DNA from: Methylobacterium sp. Leaf104
GTDB taxonomy: Bacteria > Pseudomonadota > Alphaproteobacteria > Rhizobiales > Beijerinckiaceae
Length of the DNA stretch: 33,661 nt
NCBI RefSeq assembly: GCF_001422885.1
Contig: NZ_LMMZ01000041.1
Location: 177,242-210,902, forward strand
Direction of reading: 5' to 3'
Shown here one piece after another: positions 15,590-23,697 of the stretch. Numbering within the stretch: position 1 is the first letter of the stretch; every line of letters starts with the position of its first letter. Made by a program: the position numbers and the translations under genes. The notes beneath the pieces were generated by a model that saw only the letters and a program-made list of their open reading frames with translations, had not been told where the DNA came from and made no database searches.

Positions 15590-16513
15590 ATGGATTCCGC
15601 CTGGCTGGAGGATTTCCTGGCCCTGGTCGATGGCGGCCACTTCTCCCGGGCCGCGGAGCAGCGCGGCATCACCCAGCCGGCCTTCAGCCGCCGGGTCCGG
15701 GCCCTGGAGGATTGGGTCGGCGGCCCGCTCTTCGACCGCGACAGCCAGCCCGTGACCCTGACCCCGGCGGGCCTGCGCTTCCGCCCGGTGGCGGAGGAGA
15801 CCCTGCGCCGGCTCTACCAGGGCCGGGAAGCCGCCCGCGCGGCCGGGCGCGCGGCCGCCGAGACCCTGCGCTTCGCCGCGACCCAGGCCCTGTCACTGAC
15901 CTTCTTCCCGCCCTGGCTGCGGGCCTTGGAGGCACGCGAATCCTTCAGCGCCACCGTGCATCTCACCGCGGCCCACATGGCCGCCTGCGAGCAGGTGATG
16001 CTGCGCGGCGAGGCGCAGTTCCTGCTCTGCCACCACCATCCGGCCGCGGCGAGCTTCCTGATGTCGGAGCCGTTCCGGAGCCTGCCCGTCGGCACCGACC
16101 ATCTCCTGCCGGTGAGCGCGCCGGTCCCCGGCGCGGCGACGCCGCTGTTCTCCCCGTCGGAGACCTCCGGCACCCCGGTTCCGCTCCTCGGCTTCAGCGG
16201 CGAGTCCGGGATCGGGCGCATCCTGGCGGCCACGCGGGCGGTGGAGGAGAGCGGCGCGCGGCTCGGCCCGAGCTTCACCTCCCACCTCGCCTCGGTGCTG
16301 GTGGCCATGGCCCGCGACGGACGAGGTCTCGCCTGGGCGCCGATGAGCCTGGTAGCCGACGACCTCGCCCGCGGCACCCTGGTGCGGGCCGCGGGCCCCG
16401 AGCGGGACATCGCCATCGAGATCCGGCTCTACCGCGCCCGGGCCCGGCAGAGCCCGCCGGCCGAACGCCTCTGGGCGGCGGTGGCGGGCGGGTCCGGCAC
16501 CGCCGGAGGATAG
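15590..16513 (+). CDS. LysR-family transcriptional regulator
   Basis: 307 aa. The N-terminal HTH is clear (MDSAWLEDFLALVDGGHFSR, then AAEQRGITQPAFSRRVRALED, with PLFDRDSQPVTLTPAGLRF). The C-terminal effector-binding domain begins at about residue 92 (LRFAATQALSLTFFPPWL) and shows the usual two-lobed pattern, with cysteines and histidines in EQVMLRGEAQFLLCHHHP. It has GAGAG about 10 nt before the ATG. It is divergent from leuCD with a 186-nt spacer holding overlapping palindromes, so leuCD is the probable target and a 2-alkylmalate or similar acid the probable effector. It is convergent with the NHL-protein gene, with 3 nt between stops. Confidence 0.93.
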   Translation: MDSAWLEDFLALVDGGHFSRAAEQRGITQPAFSRRVRALEDWVGGPLFDRDSQPVTLTPAGLRFRPVAEETLRRLYQGREAARAAGRAAAETLRFAATQALSLTFFPPWLRALEARESFSATVHLTAAHMAACEQVMLRGEAQFLLCHHHPAAASFLMSEPFRSLPVGTDHLLPVSAPVPGAATPLFSPSETSGTPVPLLGFSGESGIGRILAATRAVEESGARLGPSFTSHLASVLVAMARDGRGLAWAPMSLVADDLARGTLVRAAGPERDIAIEIRLYRARARQSPPAERLWAAVAGGSGTAGG

Positions 16514-16516
16514 GGA

Positions 16517-17629
16517 TCAGGGCAGGGCGGCGCGCTTGCGCAGGATCATGTCGCCCCGGAACAGGAACTTCTGAGCGCGCTTGCCGGTGTCGACCTCGGT
16601 GGTGAAGACGTTGCCGCGGCTGTCCACCGCGAGGTTGTGGACCCAATGGAAATCCCCCGCCATGCGGCCGTTGCGGCCGAAGGCGCCGAGCACCTCGCCG
16701 GTCTCGCGGCTCAGGGTGCGGACCTCGTTGTTGGCTCCGTCCGCGTTGAGGAGGTAGCTCTGCTCGGCGTCGGGCCAGAGCGCCAGCTCCCAGACGGAGC
16801 CGTTGGCCCGGGTGTTCTTCTCGACGAAGAATTCCTTCACGAAGGTGCCGTCGCGGCGGAAGACCTGGACCCGGTCGTTGGTGCGGTCGCAGATGTAGAC
16901 CAGGCCGTCGCGGGCGATCTGCACGCAGTGGACGGGGTTGCGGAACTGCTGGGCCGGAGCCGCCGCCGGATCGTAGGCCGGCAGGGTCTCGTCGGTCGGC
17001 GGCTTGCCGTAGGCGCCCCACATCCGCTTGAAGGCGCCCGTCTCGGCATCGAACACGATGACGCGGTGGTTGAAGTAGCCGTCGGCGACGTAGAGCTCGT
17101 TGGTCTCGGGGTCGACCTGCATGGCGGCGGGCTTGCCGAGCCGGCTGGTATCGAGGCTGTTGGTCTGGGGTCCCTGCTTGCCGATCTGCAGCACGAACTT
17201 GCCCTCGGGGGTGAACTTCAGGATCTGCCCGTCGGTGTCGCCGTTCCCGGCGAGCCAGACGAAGCCCTTGTGATCGATGTGGATGCCGTGCTCGTTCTGG
17301 GGCCAGTCGTAGCCCTCGCCGGGGCCGCCCCAGCTGCGGATCAGGGTGCCGGCCTGATCGAACACCAGGACCGGCGGCGCGGGGCGGCAGCACTTGGTGC
17401 GCGGCGGGTTGAGGCTTGCAGCCTTCTCGTCGTCGGTGAGCGTGCGCGGGCGCTGCACCACCCAGATGTTGTCCTGCGCGTCGACGGCGACCCCCGAGGC
17501 CTGCCCCATGATCCACTGGTTCGGCAGCGGTTTCGGCCAGGCCGGATCGACCTGGAACGTCAACGGGTCCGCGGACGCCACGCCCGCCCACGCGACCGCG
17601 AGCGCGGCCAGACCAAGCCGAAGCCTCAT
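16517..17629 (-). CDS. Secreted NHL-repeat beta-propeller protein
   Basis: 370-aa product with a Sec signal peptide (MRLRLGLAALAVAWAGVASA, cleavage before DPLTF), so it is periplasmic or exported. The mature part is a repeated pattern of beta-propeller blades: SGVAVDAQDNIWVVQR, NEHGIHIDHKGFVWLAG, PAAMQVDPETNELYVADGY, VHCVQIARDGLVYICDRTN, and HNLAVDSRGNVFTTEVDTG at the end. These are NHL-type repeats, as in peptidyl-alpha-hydroxyglycine lyases and SMP-30-like proteins. A CC pair lies in RTKCCRPAPP. The start has an excellent ribosome site (GGGAGGAA, minus strand). Enzyme activity cannot be told from sequence; ligand binding is possible. Confidence 0.87.
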   Translation of the reverse strand: MRLRLGLAALAVAWAGVASADPLTFQVDPAWPKPLPNQWIMGQASGVAVDAQDNIWVVQRPRTLTDDEKAASLNPPRTKCCRPAPPVLVFDQAGTLIRSWGGPGEGYDWPQNEHGIHIDHKGFVWLAGNGDTDGQILKFTPEGKFVLQIGKQGPQTNSLDTSRLGKPAAMQVDPETNELYVADGYFNHRVIVFDAETGAFKRMWGAYGKPPTDETLPAYDPAAAPAQQFRNPVHCVQIARDGLVYICDRTNDRVQVFRRDGTFVKEFFVEKNTRANGSVWELALWPDAEQSYLLNADGANNEVRTLSRETGEVLGAFGRNGRMAGDFHWVHNLAVDSRGNVFTTEVDTGKRAQKFLFRGDMILRKRAALP

Positions 17630-17761
17630 GCTTTCCTCCCGATGCCGTCCGGTCTTGCCGACCGTGACGTGCACACAGTATTCGCGGCCGGCGGGAGGGC
17701 GTCCAGTCGCGGCGGGGCGGAGGCGTGTCGCCGACCCGGATCTGTCACCCGGCCCGGCGGG

Positions 17762-18766
17762 TCAGGCGCCTGCGCGGGACGGACCCCGCAGGACGGCCTC
17801 CCACAGGATCGCCGCCCGCTCCCAGGTCAGGGCCCGGCGCTGCAGGAGCGCGCCGGCGCTGAGTTCCGACCAGAGGTCGTCCTGGGTGGCGAGGCTGACG
17901 ACGGCCTCGGCGAAGGCCGTGTCCGTCCCGGCGACCCAGCCGTTCACCCCGTGCTGCACCCGTTCGGCGAGGGCGCCGATGCCGGCGGTCACCACCGGCA
18001 GCCCCATGGCCTGGGCCTCCGCCGCCGCGAGGCAGAAGGTCTCGTCGGGGGAGCCGGGGCAGACCATGGCGCGCGCGTCGCCGTAGAACGCCGCCAGGGC
18101 GACGGCACCCCGCCGGGGGTGGAACACCACCGGGCCGCGATCGTCGGGCGAGTCCGGCTGTTCCGAGCCGAAGACGTGGAGCTTCGCGCCCGAGGCGATC
18201 AGGGGCGCCGAGCTGCGCCAGAGCCGCAGCATCCGGTCGAGGCCGCGCTGGGGCTGGGACGCGTAGACGAAGTCCCGGCTGCGGCCCCGCGTCGGCTCGG
18301 GCGTGCGGAAGACCGGCGAGACGCCGTGCGGGATGACGTGGCGGCGCCGGAACGGGTAGAGCGGCGACATGATCCGCGCCGCGAGGCTGCCGACGAACAC
18401 GGCCTCCGGCCGCAGGGCCAGGAAGGGCATGAGATAGCCCTTCCGCACGGCCTTCTCGACGTTGAGCGGATTGTGGACCCAGACGATGCCGCGCCGGCCC
18501 GGATGGGCGCGGAGGGGGCGCGGGTCGTTGCTGGTGACGACCGCGTCGGCCTCGCAGGCCGCCGCCTCCGCGAGGGGGATGTTGCGGACGCCGTCGCGCT
18601 CCACCGTCCCGCTCCGGCGCGTGGCCAGGGTCACGGTCCAGCCGCGCCGGGCCAGGGCGCGGGCGAGGGCGATGTTCGTGCTCTCGATGCCGCCGAGGCC
18701 GATCTCGGGGGGCGTGTCGAGGCCGAAGGCCACCGGCGTCGCGCAGATGAACAGGACCCGACGCAT
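17762..18766 (-). CDS. Glycosyltransferase, GT4-like (GT-B fold)
   Basis: 334 aa, cytoplasmic or membrane-associated sugar transferase. The N-terminal half opens with MRRVLFICATPVAF and the glycine loop EIGLGGIESTNIALARAL. The C-terminal half contains the nucleotide-sugar motif PDETFCLAAAEAQAMGLPVVT (E-x7-E pattern) and VQHGVNGWV, which define family 4. The ATG at 18766 is chosen over those at 18772 and 18787 because GGAG lies 6 nt before it. It follows the other glycosyltransferase by 31 nt on the same strand, so both probably decorate the same glycan. No polymerase, flippase or sugar-nucleotide synthesis gene is nearby. Confidence 0.87.
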   Translation of the reverse strand: MRRVLFICATPVAFGLDTPPEIGLGGIESTNIALARALARRGWTVTLATRRSGTVERDGVRNIPLAEAAACEADAVVTSNDPRPLRAHPGRRGIVWVHNPLNVEKAVRKGYLMPFLALRPEAVFVGSLAARIMSPLYPFRRRHVIPHGVSPVFRTPEPTRGRSRDFVYASQPQRGLDRMLRLWRSSAPLIASGAKLHVFGSEQPDSPDDRGPVVFHPRRGAVALAAFYGDARAMVCPGSPDETFCLAAAEAQAMGLPVVTAGIGALAERVQHGVNGWVAGTDTAFAEAVVSLATQDDLWSELSAGALLQRRALTWERAAILWEAVLRGPSRAGA

Positions 18767-18797
18767 CGACATCTCCAGGGATCGCATGTCCGGCCGG

Positions 18798-19637
18798 TCA
18801 GAGGCCGAGGCCCCGGGCCTGCTGGCCGAGCCAGGAGGTGGCCGGGGGCGGGGCATCGAGCCCGATCGACCAGAGCTTGCCGCGCCAGGCATGCACCGAC
18901 ACCGTCTCGGGTACCATGAGCGCCCGCGCCCCCCGGTCGTCCGCCTCGGCGAGGCGGTAGGCCTCGTCGTCGCCGAGGGGATAGAACACCTCCCGCGCCC
19001 GGGCATGGCCCTCCAGGCGGAGCTTGCGTACGAAGTAGGTGAGGGCGCGGGGGCCGATCGCCAGGCGCTCCGGGTGGAACGGGATGCGCTTGCCGATCAG
19101 CAGTTCCAGGCGGCGCTTCACCCGGATGTGGCCGGTGGCCCAGGGCGCGCGGATCGGCACCCTCGAGATCGCGTCCCAGTAGCGGGACACGAGCTCGGAA
19201 TCCGGCGGCGCCGACAGGATCGCGTTGTTGAGACGGCTCGCGTTGAGCCAGCCGAACAGGTACGCCCCCGCCCCGTCCGGCGTCTCGAGGGGGCGCAGGA
19301 AGATGCAGTCGAGGTCCGACCAGATGCCCTTGCCGTCGCGGATCAGGCTGAGGCGCAGGTAATCGGCGTAGAAGGCGAGGACGCCGCGGCTGCGATAGAG
19401 GTCCGCCATGAGGTTCGGTCCGATCCCCTCGCGGGCATCGATCACCGTCCCCGGCAGCCCCTGCGCGCGCAGGGCCGCCACGTCGTGCGAATAGATGTGC
19501 AGGGGGTGCCCGGCCGCGACGATCGAGGCGGCACTGAGCCGTTCGAGCCAGGTCACCGGCCCTTCCCAGTAGGTGACGATGGTCCGGAGCGGGGACGGTC
19601 CCCCGGAGGGAGCGGACGCGGTCGCGGATCGACTCAT
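18798..19637 (-). CDS. Glycosyltransferase with DXD motif (GT32-like, capsular-type)
   Basis: 279 aa. It shows the GT-A type pattern of the OCH1/Gb3-synthase-like group: TIVTYWEGPVTWLERLS at the start, the acceptor/donor helix FYADYLRLSLIRDGKG, and the metal-binding D108-x-D110 in SDLDCIFLRPLE. A WLNASRLNNAIL segment and a final HAWRGKLW motif follow. The ATG at 19637 has AGGAGG in front, but at a short distance; a GTG at 19676 is the alternative start (plus 13 aa). It lies upstream of the GT4 gene in a two-gene leftward operon. The sugar and acceptor are unknown. Confidence 0.83.
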   Translation of the reverse strand: MSRSATASAPSGGPSPLRTIVTYWEGPVTWLERLSAASIVAAGHPLHIYSHDVAALRAQGLPGTVIDAREGIGPNLMADLYRSRGVLAFYADYLRLSLIRDGKGIWSDLDCIFLRPLETPDGAGAYLFGWLNASRLNNAILSAPPDSELVSRYWDAISRVPIRAPWATGHIRVKRRLELLIGKRIPFHPERLAIGPRALTYFVRKLRLEGHARAREVFYPLGDDEAYRLAEADDRGARALMVPETVSVHAWRGKLWSIGLDAPPPATSWLGQQARGLGL

Positions 19638-19669
19638 TCCCTCCTGAAGCCCCTCTCGCCATCGCCCGA

Positions 19670-19705
19670 GGATCACCTGCCCCGGATCACCTGCCCCGGA
19701 TCACC
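19670..19705. repeat. 14-bp tandem repeat
   Basis: GGATCACCTGCCCC occurs twice (19670-19683 and 19684-19697), followed by a partial third copy (19698-19705). It lies just upstream of the glycosyltransferase start. Confidence 0.85.
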
Positions 19706-19709
19706 GGGG
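19694..19709 (-). terminator. Possible hairpin after the mltB-type gene
   Basis: A perfect 6-bp GC stem CCCCGG (19694-19699) with CCGGGG (19704-19709), loop ATCA, 50 nt past the stop of the leftward transglycosylase. There is no T-run, so the terminator role is tentative. Confidence 0.35.
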
Positions 19710-19758
19710 CTGCTCTATCGCGGCGCCCCGGGCGCGACCACCGCTAAATCCGCGCGGA

Positions 19759-21066
19759 TCAGGGCTTGGTTTCGGAAGAGGCCAGGATCCGCTCCCGCAG
19801 CGGGGCGTCGGCGTAGCCGTCGGGAGGCAGGCCGTTGGCCGCCTGGTAGGCGCGGATCGCCGCCCGCGTCCTGGGGCCGATCCTGCCGTCGGCCGCGCCC
19901 GCCGGGAACCCGCGCTCGGCCAGGCGCGATTGGAGCGACCGGACGTCGCCGGCGCTCGGCATCGCGTCGCCGCGCGGCCAGTCCCGGGTGAAGCCCGCCT
20001 CGCCCCGCAGGCGGTCCGACAGGTGCGCCACGGAGAGCGCGTAGGCCAGCGCGGTGTTGTAGCGCAGGATGATCCGAAAGTTCGGCTGGAGGAGGAAGGC
20101 CGGTCCGCGGGCGCCGGCCGGCAGGATCAGCGTCGCCGTGCCGTCCTCCGCCAGAGCCTGGATCGGGACCACCCCGAGCGCCTTCCAGGCGGCGATGCTC
20201 CGCTCCGTGGTCTCGTCGGCGAGCGCGAGGTCGAACCCGTCGGGAAGGCGCGCCTCGCTGCCCCAGCGCGCGCCGGAACGCCAGCCCATCGCCGTGAGGT
20301 AGTTGGCCGTGGAGGCGAGGGCGTCCGGCACGGAGGTCCAGATGTCGCGCCGGCCGTCGCCATCGAAATCCACCGCATGAGCCTGGTAGACCGTCGGCAT
20401 GAACTGGGTGTGGCCCATGGCCCCGGCCCAGGACCCGGTGAGCGGTCCGGGCGGACCCTTGTCCTGGGCCTGAATCTCCAGGGCGGCGATCAGCTCGGCG
20501 CGCCAGTAGGGCGCCCGCGGCGTCTCGCTGCAGGCCAGCGTGGCCAGGGAGCGCAGGACCGGACGGACGATCCCGGGATCCTCGAGCACGCTGCCGTAGG
20601 TGGATTCGACCCCCCAGAACGCCGCCAGGATGAAGCGGTCGACGCCGTAGCGGGCCTCGATGGCGTCGAAGGTCGCGGACCACTCCGCCAGCTTGCGCCG
20701 ACCCTCGGCGATCCGCGTCTCGGTGAGGTTGGCGTCGAGGTAGGACCAGATCGGCTTCACGAACTCCGCCTGACCCTGGGGCGCCGCCGCCACGTCGGCA
20801 TCGGGAGAAAGCGCGCGCAGGCGGTCCGTCACCCCGGCCGGGACGCCGCGTGCCTCGGCCTCGGCAGCGACCGCTCCGGTGCAGTGCGCGAAGGCGAGGG
20901 GTTGCGCGTCGGCCCCGGCTGCGGCACCCCCGGCGGGGGCGGACGGCTCGGCCGACACGATCTCGACCGCGCCCGGGATCAGGGCGGCCGGACCGAGGGC
21001 CATCAGGAATGCAATCGTGGCGGCGCGCCGCATGGGAGCCCCGAAGCGTCGCTGCCGCCATCCCAT
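19759..21066 (-). CDS. Lytic murein transglycosylase, MltB family, with peptidoglycan-binding domain
   Basis: Cleaves the MurNAc-GlcNAc bond of peptidoglycan to leave 1,6-anhydro ends; periplasmic. The 435-aa product starts at the ATG at 21066, which has GGGAGGA before it. A signal peptide follows (MRRAATIAFLMALGPAALIPG, about 12-39, no lipobox). The SLT_2 catalytic domain spans about 58-350, with the catalytic Glu154 in FWGVESTYGS, GSWAGAMGHTQFMP, and DFDGDGRRDIW. The C-terminal peptidoglycan-binding domain (about 370-430) has LQSRLAERGFPAGAADGRIG and TRAAIRAYQAANGLPPDG. It is divergent from a 76-aa membrane protein, and a second MltB-type gene lies 0.9 kb to the right. Confidence 0.94.
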   Translation of the reverse strand: MGWRQRRFGAPMRRAATIAFLMALGPAALIPGAVEIVSAEPSAPAGGAAAGADAQPLAFAHCTGAVAAEAEARGVPAGVTDRLRALSPDADVAAAPQGQAEFVKPIWSYLDANLTETRIAEGRRKLAEWSATFDAIEARYGVDRFILAAFWGVESTYGSVLEDPGIVRPVLRSLATLACSETPRAPYWRAELIAALEIQAQDKGPPGPLTGSWAGAMGHTQFMPTVYQAHAVDFDGDGRRDIWTSVPDALASTANYLTAMGWRSGARWGSEARLPDGFDLALADETTERSIAAWKALGVVPIQALAEDGTATLILPAGARGPAFLLQPNFRIILRYNTALAYALSVAHLSDRLRGEAGFTRDWPRGDAMPSAGDVRSLQSRLAERGFPAGAADGRIGPRTRAAIRAYQAANGLPPDGYADAPLRERILASSETKP

Positions 21067-21280
21067 GCCGGTTTCCTCCCTGCGCCGCCCCGTGGGGACC
21101 CTAGCTGCCGGAGCCCGGAGGCGGAAGCGGGACTTCGCCACGACGAACATCGCCGGCGGAACCATCGCCTGCCGGCTGCATCAACCGATCGTTGCAACGC
21201 CGGCGCGCCGCGTTCGCCGTCGGGCCAGGGAGGACGATCATGCGGTGCCGCGATCTGCCCGACCGCGCGAGAGGGTGCCC

Positions 21281-21511
21281 ATGCTCGTCGCGCTGATCCT
21301 GTTCCTGAGCGGGATCGCGGTGGGCCTCACCTGCCGGGCCACGGTCGCCGTCGGCCTGTCCGCCCTCGTGGTCGCGCTCTCGGGCATGGTCTGGATCGCC
21401 CGGTGGGACGTCTCCGTCGTGAGCCTGCTCGTGCTGTTCGCGCACCTCACCGCGGTTCAGGCGGGCTACCTGCTCGGCGCCTACCTGCGCGTGCGCAGCG
21501 ACGGCGCCTGA
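21281..21511 (+). CDS. Small hydrophobic membrane protein, function unknown
   Basis: 76-aa protein that is nearly all membrane segment: about residues 1-16 (MLVALILFLSGIAVGL), 20-40 (ATVAVGLSALVVALSGMVWIA) and 45-66 (SVVSLLVLFAHLTAVQAGYLL), ending in a basic, polar tail (RVRSDGA). Start at 21281 with GAGAGG about 6 nt ahead. The frame is open far upstream, but that part lies opposite mltB and is not supported. It is divergent from mltB and convergent with the 45-aa gene. No family recognised. Confidence 0.68.
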   Translation: MLVALILFLSGIAVGLTCRATVAVGLSALVVALSGMVWIARWDVSVVSLLVLFAHLTAVQAGYLLGAYLRVRSDGA

Positions 21512-21524
21512 GGGCGCCATCCCG

Positions 21525-21662
21525 TCACCAGAACCAGACCACCGTCGGGCTGAGCACGAAGATCGGCCACCACAGGAGCAGGGCCGTCGCACAGAGGACG
21601 AGGACCAGCACCAGCGGCGGCCGCTGGTTCGGGTTGATACGGAATGTCTTGAAGCGGGACAT
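21525..21662 (-). CDS. 45-aa single-pass membrane peptide (too short for most gene callers)
   Basis: Codes for a basic cytoplasmic start (MSRFKTFRINPNQRPP), one membrane segment (LVLVLVLCATALLLWWPIFVL) and an aromatic tail (SPTVVWFW). The charge pattern and the clean hydrophobic block look like a real small membrane protein, but the ribosome site is weak and there is no family match I know. It ends 14 nt from the stop of the convergent 76-aa gene. Confidence 0.5.
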   Translation of the reverse strand: MSRFKTFRINPNQRPPLVLVLVLCATALLLWWPIFVLSPTVVWFW

Positions 21663-21937
21663 GAGCGGTGCGGCCCGGGACGGTTCAATGTTCGTCTTGG
21701 GCTGAACTGCACGGGATGGGCCGCTGCGGTGACGAACCGGATGTCAGGTCCGGCGATGCATCCGGACATCTCTGCGTAACCAAACGCGGGGAAGTGAGGG
21801 CCATGGGACGGATCGCAGCCAAAATTGCCGCAATGAGGCTCGACTCACGGTCGCGTTTGTCGCCTTGCTCCGCGCAAGGGGAAGTCATCGATCCGTGCGG
21901 CCCCCCGAACGGCGTCGCACGGCCAGGGAGTTTTGAC

Positions 21938-22735
21938 ATGATCGGACGTGGGTATCGGACGCCGTGGATCGCGGCGGCCTTCGCGGCGCTCGTCTGTGCG
22001 ACGGGCGCGGCGAACGCGGCGCAGTGCGGCAACAGCGCGGCCGGCTTCGAAGCCTGGAAGCGGGAATTCGCCGAGGAGGCGCGCGGCCGGGCCAGCGCCG
22101 CGAGCCTCTCCGCGCTGATGGGCACCTCCTACTCGACGGCGACCATCTCGGCCGATCGCGGCCAGAAGAGCTTCAAGCTCTCTCTCGACCAGTTCCTGGC
22201 CAAGCGCGGCGGCAACACCATCGTGTCGCGCGGTCGCGCCCTCAAGGCCCAGAACGCCGCCCTGTTCGACTCGATCGAGCAGCGCTATGGCGTGCCGCCC
22301 GGCCCGCTCCTGGCGATCTGGGGCATGGAGACGGGCTTCGGCGCGGTGAAGGGCAACGTGAACACGCTCTCGGCGGTCGCGACCCTGGCCTATGATTGCC
22401 GCCGCTCGGCCTACTTCACCGACCAGCTCTACGCCGCCCTCACCCTGGTGGATCGCGGCGTCCTGACCCCGAGCACTCGGGGCGCGGCCCACGGCGAGGT
22501 CGGCCACACCCAGTTCCTGCCCAGGAACGTCCTGAACTACGGCGTCGGCGGCAGCCTCGACGGCACGGCCAACGCCCTGAACTCGACGGCGAACTTCCTC
22601 AAGGGCCATGGCTGGCGCGCCGGTGCCGGCTACCAGCCGGGCGAGCCGAACTTCGCCGCGATCCAGGGCTGGAACGCCGCCTCGGTCTACCAGCGCGCCA
22701 TTGCGCTGCTCGGCGAGCGCATCGACGGCCGGTAG
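21938..22735 (+). CDS. Lytic murein transglycosylase, short MltB-like form
   Basis: 265 aa, periplasmic peptidoglycan cleavage. AGGGAG 7 nt before the ATG at 21938 fixes the start. The signal peptide is MIGRGYRTPWIAAAFAALVC followed by ATGAANA, with cleavage before AQCGN. The catalytic Glu131 lies in IWGMETGFG, preceded by ALFDSIEQRYGVPPGPLLA. The later motif is HGEVGHTQFLPRNVLNYG in place of the usual GAMGHTQFMP. It has no peptidoglycan-binding domain and is about 150 residues shorter than the other MltB-type protein in this window. A C30-C152-type cysteine pair (CGNS and AYDCRRS) could form a disulfide. Some 275 nt of spacer precede it. Confidence 0.88.
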   Translation: MIGRGYRTPWIAAAFAALVCATGAANAAQCGNSAAGFEAWKREFAEEARGRASAASLSALMGTSYSTATISADRGQKSFKLSLDQFLAKRGGNTIVSRGRALKAQNAALFDSIEQRYGVPPGPLLAIWGMETGFGAVKGNVNTLSAVATLAYDCRRSAYFTDQLYAALTLVDRGVLTPSTRGAAHGEVGHTQFLPRNVLNYGVGGSLDGTANALNSTANFLKGHGWRAGAGYQPGEPNFAAIQGWNAASVYQRAIALLGERIDGR

Positions 22736-22816
22736 ACCGGACCGCGATTCATCGGGTCCCGGCCGGAGGCTCGGGTCGGTCCCGGTCTCCGGCGAACCCG
22801 CGTGCGGCAGCCGACC

Positions 22817-23191
22817 TCAGGGCCGCAGCCCCGCGACGTCGTCGCTGCAGGGCATCATGTCGGTCGCGCCGGCGACGAGGCCGGCGAGCGCGCGAAGGTC
22901 CTGCGGCTGGCGCGGGCTCGCCGCCACCCGGCCCGCGTCGCGCTTGAGGGCGCGGTTGCAGCCGCAGGAGGGCAGGCCCCCGTCGGGCGTGCAGGCATCG
23001 TGACTGCGGCACGCCGCATCCAGCGCGTCGATCGGCGCGACGTCCATGCCGTCGTTGCCGGGGCCGCAGTAATGCCCATGGATGAGCAGGGCCGGGCGCG
23101 GCGTCTGTCCGGGACCCGTTAGGTCCTGGGCGGCGAGGGGCGTGACGACGGGGAAGGCTCCGAGGAGCAGGGCGAGCGTCAGAATCCGCAT
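22817..23191 (-). CDS. Secreted phospholipase A2-like protein
   Basis: 124-aa product with a signal peptide (MRILTLALLLGAFPVVTPLA, cleaved near residue 21), so it acts outside the cytoplasm. The mature part shows the secreted PLA2 layout: calcium loop YCGPGNDG (41-48), a spacer, then CRSHDAC (61-67) with catalytic His64 and Asp65. There are six cysteines (42, 61, 67, 76, 78, 115), enough for three disulfides. It would hydrolyse the sn-2 ester of phospholipids with calcium. The ATG at 23191 has GGAG 7 nt ahead; the open frame upstream is spurious. It is convergent with the short transglycosylase gene, 81 nt away. Confidence 0.8.
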   Translation of the reverse strand: MRILTLALLLGAFPVVTPLAAQDLTGPGQTPRPALLIHGHYCGPGNDGMDVAPIDALDAACRSHDACTPDGGLPSCGCNRALKRDAGRVAASPRQPQDLRALAGLVAGATDMMPCSDDVAGLRP

Positions 23192-23662
23192 GGCGGGTCT
23201 CCGGTGGGGAATTCGGGTCGGAACGGGGCGAGGACGAGCCCGCCGAGCGCTGGGCAGCGCGACTGAAGGTCGGGCGGAGTTCGGAGAGAATCGGGAGGCG
23301 GAGGCCCGGAGGCCGTCCGCCACAGGGCTCTCAGGACGGGGCGGCGTCCCGGACGGGCGCCCGGTCGCGCCTCGGGCCGGAGCCGGCGATCCCGATGGTC
23401 GGCGTCGCGAAGGTCATGATGTGTGTCCCGCGTCTCGACAGGACGGATCGAAGGCGAGCCGCTCGCGCTGGCCGCATCCGCCGTCCGGTAGCCCCCTCGC
23501 GCATGACAACCCTATCGGAACCGCTGCGTTCCATATTCTCGGATCGGAACGACGCCTGTTCGGCCGTCGGAGCCAATGCTCAAGCTTGAACGCGCAGGTT
23601 TTCGGCGAGCGAGCGGCAGTCGGTCGGGCGACGGAGATCGATGCGCTGGGTCGAGCCCCGTT
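23192..23662. other. Intergenic region, no gene seen
   Basis: About 470 bases (506 with the terminator) between the PLA2-like gene and sdaA. Short open frames on both strands (such as 23331-23576 minus and 23395-23589 plus) are arginine-rich, lack ribosome sites and look like chance. The PLA2 promoter must lie near its right-hand start, but I see no convincing boxes. Confidence 0.5.
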
Positions 23663-23688
23663 AATAAGGAACTCAGCGGTTCCTTATT
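23663..23688 (-). terminator. Intrinsic terminator of sdaA
   Basis: A perfect 10-bp stem AATAAGGAAC (23663-23672) with GTTCCTTATT (23679-23688) and a 6-nt loop, 10 nt beyond the sdaA stop. A/T runs flank both sides, so it could stop transcription in either direction. It is unusually AT-rich for this DNA. Confidence 0.75.
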
Positions 23689-23697
23689 TTCGATCCG

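Noticed and set aside
16637..18919. Plus-strand frame of 760 aa
   Set aside because: Crosses two real leftward genes (NHL protein and GT4), both with motifs and ribosome sites.
23331..23576. 81-aa minus-strand frame, or a 28-aa peptide from the ATG at 23417
   Set aside because: No ribosome site and no protein-like composition.
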